Origin: Roseburia sp.
GTDB taxonomy: Bacteria; Bacillota; Clostridia; Lachnospirales; Lachnospiraceae
DNA: 64,000 nt
NCBI GenBank assembly: GCA_017937095.1
Contig: JAGBEG010000010.1
Coordinates: 558,001 to 622,000, forward strand
Direction of reading: 5' to 3'
Shown one piece after another: positions 1-8,778 of this stretch. The position numbers and the translations under genes were made by a program. Within the stretch, counting starts at the first letter, position 1. Each line of letters starts with the position of its first letter. The notes beneath the pieces were generated by a model. The model was not told the origin of the DNA and searched no databases. It saw only the letters and a program-made list of their open reading frames with translations.

Positions 1-265
1 GCATCCGCTGCTGGGCGATACGCTCTACGCCTCTTCCCCGGATTCGTCTGCATTAGATTCGCCTGCACCGGATTCATCTGCATTGGATTCGTCTGCACAG
101 ATAAAGCGGCAGGCGCTTCACTCCTGCCGCTTATATTTTACACACCCCGTCACCGGGGCGGCGATAGATCTCACTGCTCCACTGCCTTCCGATATGGCTC
201 TGCTTTTTCCACGAGAAACGCCTTCTCGTACGGAATCTGCCCTTTTAACAGCTCCCCGCGGATAA
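1..265 (+). CDS. RluA-family RNA pseudouridine synthase, C-terminal end (5' partial)
   Basis: Reading from base 2, the frame opens with HPLLGDTLY and continues with RQALHSCRLYFTHPVTG and APLPSDM, the conserved C-terminal signature of RluA/RluD-type enzymes that isomerise uridine in rRNA or tRNA. The catalytic domain lies before the window. Between the two motifs is a run of four five-residue units (PDSSA, LDSPA, PDSSA, LDSSA) where most family members have only a short link. After SDM, where relatives usually end, the frame runs about 20 more residues to TAA at 263-265 and overlaps the 3' end of the convergent DUF5662 gene by 95 bp. This suggests loss of an earlier stop codon. Confidence 0.85.
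   Translation, partial: HPLLGDTLYASSPDSSALDSPAPDSSALDSSAQIKRQALHSCRLYFTHPVTGAAIDLTAPLPSDMALLFPRETPSRTESALLTAPRG
38..97 (+). repeat. Four-copy 15-bp tandem repeat inside the pseudouridine synthase gene
   Basis: Units at 38-52, 53-67, 68-82 and 83-97 share the pattern CCGGATTCGTCTGCA with a few substitutions. They alternate between units starting CCG and TTA/TTG, so the array may have grown by duplicating a 30-bp dimer. Because 15 is a multiple of three, copy-number change keeps the reading frame. Confidence 0.9.
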
Positions 266-779
266 AGGCGTTCGTCTCCTTTTCTCCCCGCGCCGCGAGC
301 ATATAGAGAAGAAGTTCAAGAAGCGCCTTTGTGTCCTCGTGAAGGATGTGAAATTTCTGCCCGTTCAGATAATAATCAAGTGCGCTGCGGTCGGTGTAAC
401 GCTCCTTCTGGTAATTCTTCGAAGCCGCCACGCGATCCACGTACATTTCCACTACATAGCGAACCGGCATCTTCATGCCGCACATCCCGCCGTGCTCCCC
501 GTCGTCTCCCGGCACTCCATAATCAATCCAGTACTCCATGTGGTGTTTGTTGCGCCCCTTGTGGTGCAGCCATGCCGAGGAATACCCCTTATCCTTGCGC
601 TCTGCGTTGTTCGGACTCATCGTGCCCTGATAATATTTGCATCCCACCAGAAACTCCGTCGGCGTATACTTTGACAGGTCATGAAGCAACCCCTGCTTAT
701 ATAATCCCACTGCAAAGCACCCCTTCATCACGAGATGCTTATGATGCGTAATCGTACAATAATGTTTCCAAGCTTTCAT
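171..779 (-). CDS. DUF5662 family protein
   Basis: This 202-residue protein has no signal peptide or membrane segment. The motifs HHKHLVMKGCF, GLLHDLSKYTPTEF and SSAWLHHKGRNKHH match what I remember of DUF5662, a family of unknown function common in Clostridia. The many His and Asp residues in LLHDLSK and WLHHKGRNKHH recall HD-type metal-binding proteins, but that is inference. It lies 9 bp downstream of the GH13-like gene on the same strand, so the two are probably cotranscribed. Its last 95 bp overlap the end of the convergent pseudouridine synthase frame. Confidence 0.85.
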   Translation of the reverse strand: MKAWKHYCTITHHKHLVMKGCFAVGLYKQGLLHDLSKYTPTEFLVGCKYYQGTMSPNNAERKDKGYSSAWLHHKGRNKHHMEYWIDYGVPGDDGEHGGMCGMKMPVRYVVEMYVDRVAASKNYQKERYTDRSALDYYLNGQKFHILHEDTKALLELLLYMLAARGEKETNAFIRGELLKGQIPYEKAFLVEKAEPYRKAVEQ

Positions 780-788
780 ATTTTTGAC

Positions 789-2660
789 CTATTTTCCTAC
801 CAATATTACGACAGCCTCTCCCTTTACGGCAATCTGGGCTTCCTCTATCCGTTCTTCCTCTGCAAGAAAAGGCTGCGCGCTGCGCGCCGTGTCCATGCAC
901 AGATACCAGCGGCGTTTGCCGGGAAGCTTCGGCAGCGCGAGGCGCGCCGTTCCCGTGTGGAAATTGTAGCCCACATAAATATCCGCATCCGCCGTGCCGT
1001 CCTCACGCTTCTCATAAGCGCCGCAGTACATCATCCCAACCGACTGCCGTTCTCTCGTCAGCGAAGAAATCCATGCATTCTCGCCGTGATATGACAGGTC
1101 CGGAAATCCCTTGCGCCCAGCGTCGTTAAGCGTCTTTGGCTCTTCCGCGGCAAGTACCGGATGTGCCTTTCGAAACGCGATCATTTCCCGTGTAAAATCC
1201 GTAAGCCACGCATAGGAACGGTTCCGCTTCCAGTTCACCCAGCCGATACGGTTGTCCTGACAGTATGCGTTGTTATTGCCCTCCTGTGAATTGCCCTGCT
1301 CGTCACCCTCGAACAGCAGCGGCACTCCCTGCCCCAGCATCAGAATCGCAATGGCATTGCGCATCTGTCGCTCTCTGATCTGGCGTACCAGACGGCGCAT
1401 ACTCCTTCCCTCAACCCCATAATTGCTGCTTAGATTCCAGTTGCTGCCGTCACAGTTGTCCTCTCCGTTTGCCTCGTTGTGCTTCTCCGCATAGCAGAAT
1501 AAATCGTTCAGCGTAAATCCGTTGTTATCCGCAATGTAATTCACAAATCCATGGTATCTGTGCTGCTTGCGCTGCTGGCAGGCGAATGCCTCTAAACTCC
1601 CGTTCATGTGATTTAACATCGCGCGCACCGGATAGAGATACTCGTCGCTGTATATGAACAGATGCGGGTAGCTGCATTTGCCCTCCAGAAGCATCGGATC
1701 ATATCCCGTATAAAAAATCTTCGTGCGTCGCAGCCACGCGTCCTGCGCAATCTGGGTAATCGGAAGCTTTTCCCCAAGCAGATGAAAGCCGTCCACATGA
1801 TATTCCCGCACCCAGTAGCGCAGCGCGTCGAGGATCATGTTCTGATTCTCACTTCCGGTAAAGTACATTTCCATCACGCACTCCATGCCGTTTGCATGAA
1901 GCTGCCTCACCAGTTCCTTCCACTCCCATGCCGCGTCTGCCGCTCCGGCGTAGGAAGCCTTTACCGCAAAATAATTTCCCGGCACATAGCCCCACAAATT
2001 GACCTTTTCGGAAGCTTCGGGCTGCTCCGGCGTAATCATGTCGCCTTCCTTTGCCTGCCATTTCAGATATTCCGGCAGCGCCGTCTGCTTCGGAAGCACA
2101 TTTTCCTCAAATTCGTATACCGGCATAAACTCTACAGTTGTAATGCCAAGTTCCTTAAGATAAGGAATCCGCTCCCTGACTGCCGCAAAGGTTCCTCTCC
2201 TGCTTCCACGGATGCCGGCATCCATCGAAAAGCCTCTCACATTTATCTTATACATCACCATTTCCCTGCGGGGAACCTCCGGCATTACATCCTCCTGCCA
2301 GTCGAAGTCACACGGCGCATAGCCGCCGCAGACCTGCCATGCGTACTTCGCCCTGCGCGGATCATTCCAGTGTTCCCTTCCCACAATCCTGCTCGCGTAG
2401 GAATCCGTCACAATCTGTCCGTTAATTTTATAATTGTATTTCAAACGTAAAGCGTCCAGACCATTAATGCAGACTGACCGGATCGCTCCTCTGCAGTACC
2501 TTTCCGGAACGGGAATCGTCTCCGTCACCTTATACTCCCTGTCGTAGAGAAGAATCTCACATTCATCCTCCTTCTCCGCCTCAAATGTAAAGATGACGCC
2601 GCCTTCTTTCACCTGTACGCCATACTCTTCATAATCGCCTTCTTTTATCGTGTAACCCAT
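789..2660 (-). CDS. GH13 glycogen-debranching/GlgX-like protein, probably catalytically inactive
   Basis: This 623-residue protein has the isoamylase/GlgX layout: an N-terminal beta domain (about 1-125), a TIM barrel (about 130-520) and a C-terminal beta domain. Family landmarks are VEFMPVYEFE (about 176-185), KHNEANGE (393-400) and VPLLFEGDE. The four catalytic regions are degraded. Region I reads VMEMYFTG (about 262-269) instead of a D..xNH type. Region II reads DGFHLLGE (290-297) where the family has DGFRFDLA, so the nucleophile Asp is Leu. Region III has no clear acid/base Glu. Region IV reads NYIADNNG (374-381) where the family has an HD pair. It may bind glycogen or starch without cleaving it. 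It is the first gene of a two-gene unit with the DUF5662 protein. Confidence 0.83.
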   Translation of the reverse strand: MGYTIKEGDYEEYGVQVKEGGVIFTFEAEKEDECEILLYDREYKVTETIPVPERYCRGAIRSVCINGLDALRLKYNYKINGQIVTDSYASRIVGREHWNDPRRAKYAWQVCGGYAPCDFDWQEDVMPEVPRREMVMYKINVRGFSMDAGIRGSRRGTFAAVRERIPYLKELGITTVEFMPVYEFEENVLPKQTALPEYLKWQAKEGDMITPEQPEASEKVNLWGYVPGNYFAVKASYAGAADAAWEWKELVRQLHANGMECVMEMYFTGSENQNMILDALRYWVREYHVDGFHLLGEKLPITQIAQDAWLRRTKIFYTGYDPMLLEGKCSYPHLFIYSDEYLYPVRAMLNHMNGSLEAFACQQRKQHRYHGFVNYIADNNGFTLNDLFCYAEKHNEANGEDNCDGSNWNLSSNYGVEGRSMRRLVRQIRERQMRNAIAILMLGQGVPLLFEGDEQGNSQEGNNNAYCQDNRIGWVNWKRNRSYAWLTDFTREMIAFRKAHPVLAAEEPKTLNDAGRKGFPDLSYHGENAWISSLTRERQSVGMMYCGAYEKREDGTADADIYVGYNFHTGTARLALPKLPGKRRWYLCMDTARSAQPFLAEEERIEEAQIAVKGEAVVILVGK

Positions 2661-2718
2661 GCTGCCATACCGCCTTTTGCATTCTTGTGCCTGTGTATAT
2701 TGTACTGATCCGCAACGT

Positions 2719-2945
2719 ATTTACCCCGCCGTGCGCAAGTTCGGGAGCAGAGCTCCCTCACGCGTCAGCTTTGCTGACGCTGGGGCTATTCGCCCTATCA
2801 GTCCTCACTGCAAATTTACCCCGCCGTGCGCAAGTTCGGGAGCAGAGCTCCCTCACTCGCGGGCGTTCGCCCTATCAGTCCGCAAAGATACAAATACCCA
2901 CGTGCAAGCACGGGTATTTGTATCTTTACGGACTGGCACGGCTCA
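2719..2945. repeat. Palindromic intergenic element, family 1, copy 1
   Basis: The stretch 2661-3204 holds no gene. It contains a 42-bp perfect direct repeat (2719-2760 and 2814-2855), each followed by a short variable part and CGCCCTATCAGTCC. Then comes a long hairpin with arms 2878-2899 and 2912-2933 (22 nt, one mismatch) around a 12-nt loop containing GTGCAAGCAC. The element ends GGCACGGCTCATT, whose GCACGGC complements the GCCGTGC at its start. A related copy lies at 47534-47740. The flanking 2950-3135 is A+T-rich with repeated GATTTTCTGGCTTT-like phrases and no gene I can support. Confidence 0.85.
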
Positions 2946-3135
2946 TTGCCTATGCGTACATTATACCTTTCCGGGGATTTTTTGTATAGTTTTTTATATC
3001 GGTTTTCTTTTGTAATTTCATTTTTGCGGCAGATTTTCTGGCTTTCCAAGTATTTTGAGTCTTTTTACGGATTTTCTGGCTTTCCCAGAAATATTTGGTC
3101 TTTTTACGGATTTTCTGCTTTTTTCCGGAATAGCC

Positions 3136-3165
3136 TTGTCCATTTCCCGGAATCTGTGTTATCAT
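3136..3165 (+). promoter_or_regulatory. Likely promoter of the DUF1292 gene
   Basis: TTGTCC at 3136-3141 and TATCAT at 3160-3165 are separated by 18 bp, about 40 bp before the start codon. The match is moderate. Confidence 0.5.
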
Positions 3166-3204
3166 ATAGAAACTATAATCTTTCACAATCAAAGGAGATT
3201 TACT

Positions 3205-3534
3205 ATGGCAGAGAATCGCCCGAACAATGCAGCAGACAACACAAGCGAGGACAGCGATATCATGGTGACCCTCGATCTCGACGACGGCAGTCAGGTGGAA
3301 TGTGAAATTCTCACTATCTTTTCCGTCGACGGTCAGGACTATATCGCGCTCCTTCCTCTGACAGAGGACGGGGAGCCGAACGAGGAAGGCGAAGTCTTCA
3401 TCTACCGTTACGCCGAGGATGCCGAGGGAAATCCATCCCTTGACAACATCACCGACGACGAGGAGTACGAAGCAGTTTCCGACCGTTTCGACGAATGGCT
3501 CGACGAGAACGAATTTAACGACATGGAGGATTAA
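3205..3534 (+). CDS. DUF1292 domain-containing protein
   Basis: This is a very acidic 109-residue protein. The core VTLDLDDGSQVECEIL, QDYIALLPL and EVFIYRY, followed by an EEYEAVSDRFDEW-type end, is typical of DUF1292 (YrzB-like), small cytosolic proteins of unknown role widespread in Firmicutes. The start is the ATG at 3205 because AAAGGAGA lies 7 bp upstream, so the longer upstream frame is not used. The last 20 bp overlap the 3' end of the convergent helicase gene. A family-1 repeat lies upstream. Confidence 0.9.
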   Translation: MAENRPNNAADNTSEDSDIMVTLDLDDGSQVECEILTIFSVDGQDYIALLPLTEDGEPNEEGEVFIYRYAEDAEGNPSLDNITDDEEYEAVSDRFDEWLDENEFNDMED

Positions 3535-5368
3535 CGCTCTCCCTTGTCTCCGCGATAAAGCGGGAAATATCTGCATCCTTCTGGTTCAACTGCTTGACCG
3601 AGAAGAGATGCAGATTTTTTTTCGCCCGCGTCATGCCGACATAGAACATTCGCCGCTCCTCCTCGATATCCTGATCTAAGACCGCTTTCTTATAGGGCAT
3701 CACACCCTCATTCACATCAATCAGGTACACTTCCTCATACTCCAGTCCCTTCGCACTGTGAAGCGTCGACAGCGCTACGCTCTCCGGCTGGTTCGCCTGC
3801 TCCTTATAGAGTTCTTCCAGTTCCTTTGCATATGCGTCAATATGGTCGAACCATGCATTGTAATCGTCGTACCCCTTTGTGCTCTCCTGCAGCTCGTCCA
3901 GCACCTCGTAGAGTTCATCTGCCCGGATGCGCCTGTAATCGGCATACTCCGCGCAGAACTCATCGTATCCGATTTTCTTGCGGATATAATTGATCGCCGC
4001 AAACGGGTTCATCCGCGTAAGCTGTTTGATATCATACTCCAGCGTCTCAATCCGCTCCGCGACCCATGGCTGTTCCTGCTCCCTGAAAAACCATTCCCAA
4101 ACATCGAACGCCACGGTCTCCTCGTCCAGCGACTCCCTGCTGATATAGCGCTTCGGGCGGTTCATAATCTGCAGGAAATCCTTGCGTTCCCTGCTTCCCA
4201 TAGCGATGCGGATATAGGCAAACATATCTTTTGCGATCCAGTGTTCGTAGAGATTCGGAATCCTGTCTCTCGTGGAAAACGGGATGTTGTATTCCATGAG
4301 CTGCTCCATCAGAAGCCTTGGCTGCGTGTTCGTGCGAAAGAGCACGGCAAACTCCCGGTAGCTTCTGCCCCGCTCTATGGCATCTGCAATATCACGGATA
4401 ATCCTTAAATTCTCCTCCCGCTGGCTCGCAAAGACCGCCGTCTCAACCTCTGTCTCCCGCTCCTTCGCCGCCAGAATCCGCTTCGAGAAACGCTCCCTGT
4501 TATGCGCAATCAGATTCTGCGCCGCATCGACCACGCACGCCTGCGAGCGGTAATTCGTATCAAGCAGCACCGTTCTGGTGTCCGGAATTTCCTTTGGAAA
4601 ACGCAGCATAAGCTCGGGTCTTGCCCCACGGAACCGGTAAATCGACTGATCGTCGTCTCCCACCGCAAACAGATTCCGCCGCTCCCCCGCGAGCAGCTTT
4701 ACGATTTCAAACTGAATCTGGTTGATATCCTGAAACTCATCAATTAATATGTACTGGTATTTCTTCTGCCATGCGCCAAGGATATCCTTCCGCTCCTTAA
4801 AAAGCTCCCACGTATATAAGAGCATATCCTCAAAATCAATCAGCCTGTGCTGGTAAAGATATTCATGGTACTCGTTGTAAAGCTTGCGGAACATCTCTTC
4901 CGCACAGTTCGTGGAGTAATAATTTGCCACCTGAATCCCTGTGTTCTTCACAAGTCCGATTTCCCCGAGGATCGCAGCAGCAAACTCCGCCTCGTCCTCA
5001 TACTCAAGGTGATGGCGCTTGATCAGCTCGCGCATACAGTTCATGCGCTGTTCCTCGCGCACAATATTTTCTGCGCGATAGTGATATGCATGTTTTAAAA
5101 TTGCGAAAAAAACGGCATGAAATGTGCCGAAGGTCACCGGATATGTCCCTCCTCCCATCAGGCGGAAAAAACGCTCCTTCATCTCGGCTGCCGCCGCTCT
5201 TGTAAATGTAATGACCAGAATATTCGCCGGATTGACGCCGTATTCTTTGATCAGATGCTTTGTGCGTTCCGTAATGACAAGGGTCTTGCCCGAACCGGGT
5301 CCGGCGAGGACAAGCATGGGACCATCCTTATGAAGGATGGCCTCACGCTGAGATGGGTTAAAACTCAT
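3515..5368 (-). CDS. UvrD/PcrA-like superfamily 1 ATP-dependent DNA helicase
   Basis: This 617-residue helicase has motif I GPGSGKT at 23-29, motif Ia TFTRAAAAEM, motif II DEFQD at 210-214, motif III GDDDQSIYRFRGA at 237-249, motif V TLHSAKGLEYEEVYLIDVNEG and motif VI RRMFYVGMTRAKKNL. It should translocate 3'-5' on single-stranded DNA and act in repair or replication restart. It is about 100 residues shorter than PcrA/UvrD, so it is a compact paralogue common in Clostridia and not necessarily PcrA. It starts 12 bp after the gltX stop codon on the same strand and is probably cotranscribed with it. Confidence 0.93.
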   Translation of the reverse strand: MSFNPSQREAILHKDGPMLVLAGPGSGKTLVITERTKHLIKEYGVNPANILVITFTRAAAAEMKERFFRLMGGGTYPVTFGTFHAVFFAILKHAYHYRAENIVREEQRMNCMRELIKRHHLEYEDEAEFAAAILGEIGLVKNTGIQVANYYSTNCAEEMFRKLYNEYHEYLYQHRLIDFEDMLLYTWELFKERKDILGAWQKKYQYILIDEFQDINQIQFEIVKLLAGERRNLFAVGDDDQSIYRFRGARPELMLRFPKEIPDTRTVLLDTNYRSQACVVDAAQNLIAHNRERFSKRILAAKERETEVETAVFASQREENLRIIRDIADAIERGRSYREFAVLFRTNTQPRLLMEQLMEYNIPFSTRDRIPNLYEHWIAKDMFAYIRIAMGSRERKDFLQIMNRPKRYISRESLDEETVAFDVWEWFFREQEQPWVAERIETLEYDIKQLTRMNPFAAINYIRKKIGYDEFCAEYADYRRIRADELYEVLDELQESTKGYDDYNAWFDHIDAYAKELEELYKEQANQPESVALSTLHSAKGLEYEEVYLIDVNEGVMPYKKAVLDQDIEEERRMFYVGMTRAKKNLHLFSVKQLNQKDADISRFIAETRESVNPPCR

Positions 5369-5380
5369 AGATTACCTCGA

Positions 5381-6835
5381 TTATTTCTGTAACATAGAAA
5401 TGCCTTTTTTGATTCTTGCGATGGATTCCTCCTTGCCGAGAACCTCCATCAATTCCGTTGCGCCGCCCGGCGTCATCTGCTTGCCGGAAACAGCCGTGCG
5501 TAACGGCCACATCACATAGCCGTTCTTGACGCCCTTCTCCCCGACATACTTAAGAAGCGTCTGATAGAGTGCGTCATTGCTGAAATCTTCCTGCGCCTCC
5601 AAGATCGGCAGCACATCACAAAGCACTGCAAGGGATGTCTCCTCCGTCGTCTTCATCTTCTTGTGCGTATACATTGCCGTATCATACTCCGGAAGCTCTT
5701 CAAAGAAATCAATGTGCTCCCTGATATCCGGGAATACTTCGATTCTGGTCTTGACCATTGCCGCGATTTTCTTAAGGTCCATATCCTTATGAATGACCTC
5801 ACGGATATACGGCTCCGCCATCTCATAGAAGCGTTCAAAATCCATCGCCTTGATATACTCGCCGTTCATCCACTTAAGCTTCGTGTAATCAAAGACCGCC
5901 GGGGATTTGCTGATTCTGTGATAGTCAAATTCCTTAATCAGCTCGTCCAGTGTAAAAATCTCACGGTTGTCCTCCGGGCTCCAGCCAAGCAGCGCAATAT
6001 AATTGACAACTGCCTCTGACAAAAATCCCTGCTCCAAAAGATCCTCAAAGGAAGAATGACCGCTGCGCTTGGAGAGCTTCTTGTGGTTCTCATCCGTGAT
6101 GAGCGGCAGATGAATGTACACCGGCGACTCCCAGCCGAACGCATCATAAAGGCGCTGGTACTTCGGCGCGGAGGAAAGATATTCATTTCCGCGTACCACA
6201 TGCGTGATATTCATGGTATGATCGTCTACGACATTCGCAAAATTATAGGTCGGATAGCCGTCAGACTTAATCAGGATCATATCGTCAAGCTCTGCGTTCT
6301 CCACGGTGATATCTCCGTAGAGCTCGTCGTGAAATGTTGTCGTTCCCTCATTCGGGATATTCTGGCGGATAACGAACGGCTTGCCAGCGGCAAGATTCGC
6401 CTCTACCTCCTCCTTACTGAGTGAAAGACAATGCTTATCGTAAAGTGTGATTTCTTTTCCTTCTACTACTTCTGTCTTAAGAGATGCAAGCCGCTCCTTA
6501 TCGCAGAAACAATAATATGCCTCTCCCTTATCGACCAGCTCCTTGGCGTACTTCATATAAATTCCGGTCTTCATGCGCTCGCTCTGCACATACGGACCAT
6601 AACCGCCGTCCTTATCCGGTCCCTCATCATGAACCAGTCCCGTCTCTGCCATTGTATGATATATGATATCCACAGCACCTTCCACATAACGTTCCTGATC
6701 CGTGTCCTCGATACGCAGCATAAATTCTCCTCCGGCATGCTTCGCGATCAAAAACTCATACAATGCGGAACGCAAATTTCCGACATGCATTCTGCCTGTC
6801 GGGCTCGGTGCAAATCTTGTTCTGACTTTACTCAT
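5381..6835 (-). CDS. gltX: Glutamate--tRNA ligase
   Basis: This is a 484-residue class I aminoacyl-tRNA synthetase that charges tRNA(Glu), and in many Firmicutes also tRNA(Gln), with glutamate. The N-terminus [22 protein letters not shown] carries the HIGH-type motif as HVGN (17-20), and HKKLSKRSG carries the KMSKS equivalent. Full length for the family. The leader contains a good promoter (6981-7009), a hairpin followed by a T run, and a degenerate family-2 repeat, all before the start codon, so leader-level control is possible. The helicase gene follows. Confidence 0.96.
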   Translation of the reverse strand: MSKVRTRFAPSPTGRMHVGNLRSALYEFLIAKHAGGEFMLRIEDTDQERYVEGAVDIIYHTMAETGLVHDEGPDKDGGYGPYVQSERMKTGIYMKYAKELVDKGEAYYCFCDKERLASLKTEVVEGKEITLYDKHCLSLSKEEVEANLAAGKPFVIRQNIPNEGTTTFHDELYGDITVENAELDDMILIKSDGYPTYNFANVVDDHTMNITHVVRGNEYLSSAPKYQRLYDAFGWESPVYIHLPLITDENHKKLSKRSGHSSFEDLLEQGFLSEAVVNYIALLGWSPEDNREIFTLDELIKEFDYHRISKSPAVFDYTKLKWMNGEYIKAMDFERFYEMAEPYIREVIHKDMDLKKIAAMVKTRIEVFPDIREHIDFFEELPEYDTAMYTHKKMKTTEETSLAVLCDVLPILEAQEDFSNDALYQTLLKYVGEKGVKNGYVMWPLRTAVSGKQMTPGGATELMEVLGKEESIARIKKGISMLQK

Positions 6836-6896
6836 CTTAAACCTCTCTATACTTTCTTATCTTATTCCATAAATCTCTTTACCTTACAGGAAGCAT

Positions 6897-6941
6897 TTTC
6901 ACGCTTTGTAACAGCATGGCGCTCCCTATAGGGTCAAAAAG
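6897..6941. repeat. Degenerate copy of repeat family 2
   Basis: The stretch TTTTCACGCTTTGTAACAGC followed by CCCTATAGGGTCAAAAAG resembles one end of the elements at 50401-50489 and 58414-58501, which read TTTCACGCTTCACAGC and TTCCTATAGAGCAAAAAAG. Only about half the element is recognisable. It lies in the gltX leader. Confidence 0.5.
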
Positions 6942-6982
6942 CCTGCGGCACGCCATTTCTTTCCAGCGTAACCACAGGCTAT
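6932..6982 (-). terminator. Hairpin with T run in the gltX leader
   Basis: On the minus strand AGCCTGTGG pairs with CCGCAGGCT, with an inner CGC/GCG pair, followed by TTTTTG. It lies downstream of the chemoreceptor gene and could end its mRNA. It also lies just after the predicted gltX start of transcription, so it could act as an attenuator. Confidence 0.55.
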
Positions 6983-7009
6983 TATATAACAATTTGATAG
7001 GAATGACAA
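6981..7009 (-). promoter_or_regulatory. Promoter of gltX
   Basis: On the minus strand TTGTCA (7004-7009) and TATAAT (6981-6986) are separated by exactly 17 bp, a near-consensus sigma-A promoter. It sits between the chemoreceptor stop codon and gltX. Confidence 0.75.
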
Positions 7010-7026
7010 GTAAGCAAATCCGCTGC

Positions 7027-8760
7027 TTACAATTTCTTGAAAATTTCCGTCTCCTTCTTCAGGTCCGCTGCAATGAGCTGGTTTTCATCCATATGGCGGG
7101 TGATATTGTCCATATCGTTGACAAGTACCTGTGTGCTGTCCGCCGCATTGCTCACTCCGTTGACGCCCTCCTCGATTGCATGTGCAATCGTATTGATTGA
7201 ATCTGCAATCTCGGTCATCGTCTGCTGAAGCATATCCGTCTTCGCCGTAAATTCGCCCATGCTGCTCTCGATATAGGAAGCCTTCTCGCGATACTCGCCG
7301 CCGGCTGCCACAAACGACTCAAATTCCGGCAGAATCGCCTCGTTCATATACGTTACAAGTCCGTTCGCATGATCTGCCAGATTATGTACCGCACCGGTCA
7401 CAACGCCGTTGATCTGCTGAATACGGTTCGCCGCCTCCTGGCTCGCCGACGCAAGCTGGCTGATTTCCGTCGCCACGACTGCAAAGCCTCTTCCTGCCTC
7501 GCCTGCACGCGCCGCCTCGATGGAAGCGTTCAATGCAAGAAGGTTGGTCTGGCTTGCGATATTTAAGATATCGTCCGTCAGGCTGTTGACCTGATTAACA
7601 CTCTTGCTGTCCTCGATTGCCTGTCCGAGCACGGTGACGATCTCATTCACCTTTACGCTCGTGGACTCCATATTATTACGTGCAGAAGACTCAAGCGCAT
7701 CCGCGTGTTCCTTCATCTCTCTGGTGTACTCGTTGATCTCTGTCGTGCGGTCGGCGATCTGGTCGACCTCCTTCTTTACGGATTCGGTGTTGCTGTTAAT
7801 CAGGGATGCATTGGCTGACATCTCCTCCATCGTCGCCGAAAGCTCCTCGGTGAGCGCCGAGAGATCCGCCACACTGTTGTTGGAAGTCACAACGCTGTCG
7901 CGCACCTCGCCTACAACGACATCCATCTTTCTGGAATTGTCCACGATCATCTTAAGGATATCCTGCATCTTCTCCATGAAGACATTGATACCGCTGCCAA
8001 CTGCCGCGACCTCACGGTTCGCATGTACCGTTACACGTCTGGTAAGATCGCCCTCGCGCTGGTCGATATCATTGATGATATTCGTGATTTCTTTCTGCGT
8101 ATTTGCAAGCGGAAGAATGACAAGCTTAAATACACTGATCAGTGTCACAAGCAGGGCAACGATACTGATGACAATCGTCGCACCGCTCGTAACCAACGCG
8201 CTCGAATATACACTCTGAAGCTGTGTCTTCGCAACCTCCGCTTCCGCATTGACGCTCTCGCGCATCGCAGAAATACTGTCCTGCATCGCAGAGGAATAAT
8301 CTGCAATCGCACCGTTTGCCAGCGCATATGCCGCCTCGTTCTGGCTGTTCGCGCTGTATGCCATCAGATTTGCAAGCTCGTACTTCATTCCATCGTAATT
8401 TGCCACAAGGTTATCGTATTCCGCCTGATTATCGGCTGTGACATAGGTCTTGAAATCTTCGAGGTAGCCCTCTAATATCTCCTGCTCCCCGCGAATCCGC
8501 TCTACAAGCCCCATCATTGTCTCAAGATCGGTCGCGACGATATGGGACAGTCCGAGCTGATGAATATAGAGCGTTTCCTTCTGGATGTCCGCCAGCTCAG
8601 AGATGCAGGTCATATGACCGTTTGCAATCTGTGTCGCATTGTCATTGACCCTGCTTATATTCATGACCGCAAGAATGTTCGAAAGTACCGACACAACCCC
8701 CAGAATAAATACCGGTATCAGGATGATAATTTTCGTACTGATTCTTCCCTTTTTCTTCAT
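7027..8760 (-). CDS. Methyl-accepting chemotaxis protein
   Basis: This 577-residue chemoreceptor has a first membrane helix at about 9-32, an extracellular four-helix-bundle-like sensor domain (about 35-185), a second membrane helix (about 188-212), a HAMP linker (about 213-265) and a cytoplasmic coiled coil. The signalling tip is [21 protein letters not shown] at 401-421. It reports ligand binding to CheA/CheW. It lies 18 bp downstream of a sugar-binding lipoprotein gene that has no permease beside it, so the two may work as ligand-binding protein and receptor. No tethering CheR pentapeptide is seen at the C-terminus. Confidence 0.93.
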   Translation of the reverse strand: MKKKGRISTKIIILIPVFILGVVSVLSNILAVMNISRVNDNATQIANGHMTCISELADIQKETLYIHQLGLSHIVATDLETMMGLVERIRGEQEILEGYLEDFKTYVTADNQAEYDNLVANYDGMKYELANLMAYSANSQNEAAYALANGAIADYSSAMQDSISAMRESVNAEAEVAKTQLQSVYSSALVTSGATIVISIVALLVTLISVFKLVILPLANTQKEITNIINDIDQREGDLTRRVTVHANREVAAVGSGINVFMEKMQDILKMIVDNSRKMDVVVGEVRDSVVTSNNSVADLSALTEELSATMEEMSANASLINSNTESVKKEVDQIADRTTEINEYTREMKEHADALESSARNNMESTSVKVNEIVTVLGQAIEDSKSVNQVNSLTDDILNIASQTNLLALNASIEAARAGEAGRGFAVVATEISQLASASQEAANRIQQINGVVTGAVHNLADHANGLVTYMNEAILPEFESFVAAGGEYREKASYIESSMGEFTAKTDMLQQTMTEIADSINTIAHAIEEGVNGVSNAADSTQVLVNDMDNITRHMDENQLIAADLKKETEIFKKL

Positions 8761-8778
8761 TATATGTCTCCTCCAGCT

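Noticed and set aside
1662-2450. + strand open frame of 262 codons
   Set aside because: Antisense to the GH13-like gene, with no recognisable domain.
2816-3049. Small frames in the family-1 repeat on both strands
   Set aside because: They run through the hairpin and direct repeats and have no start signals.
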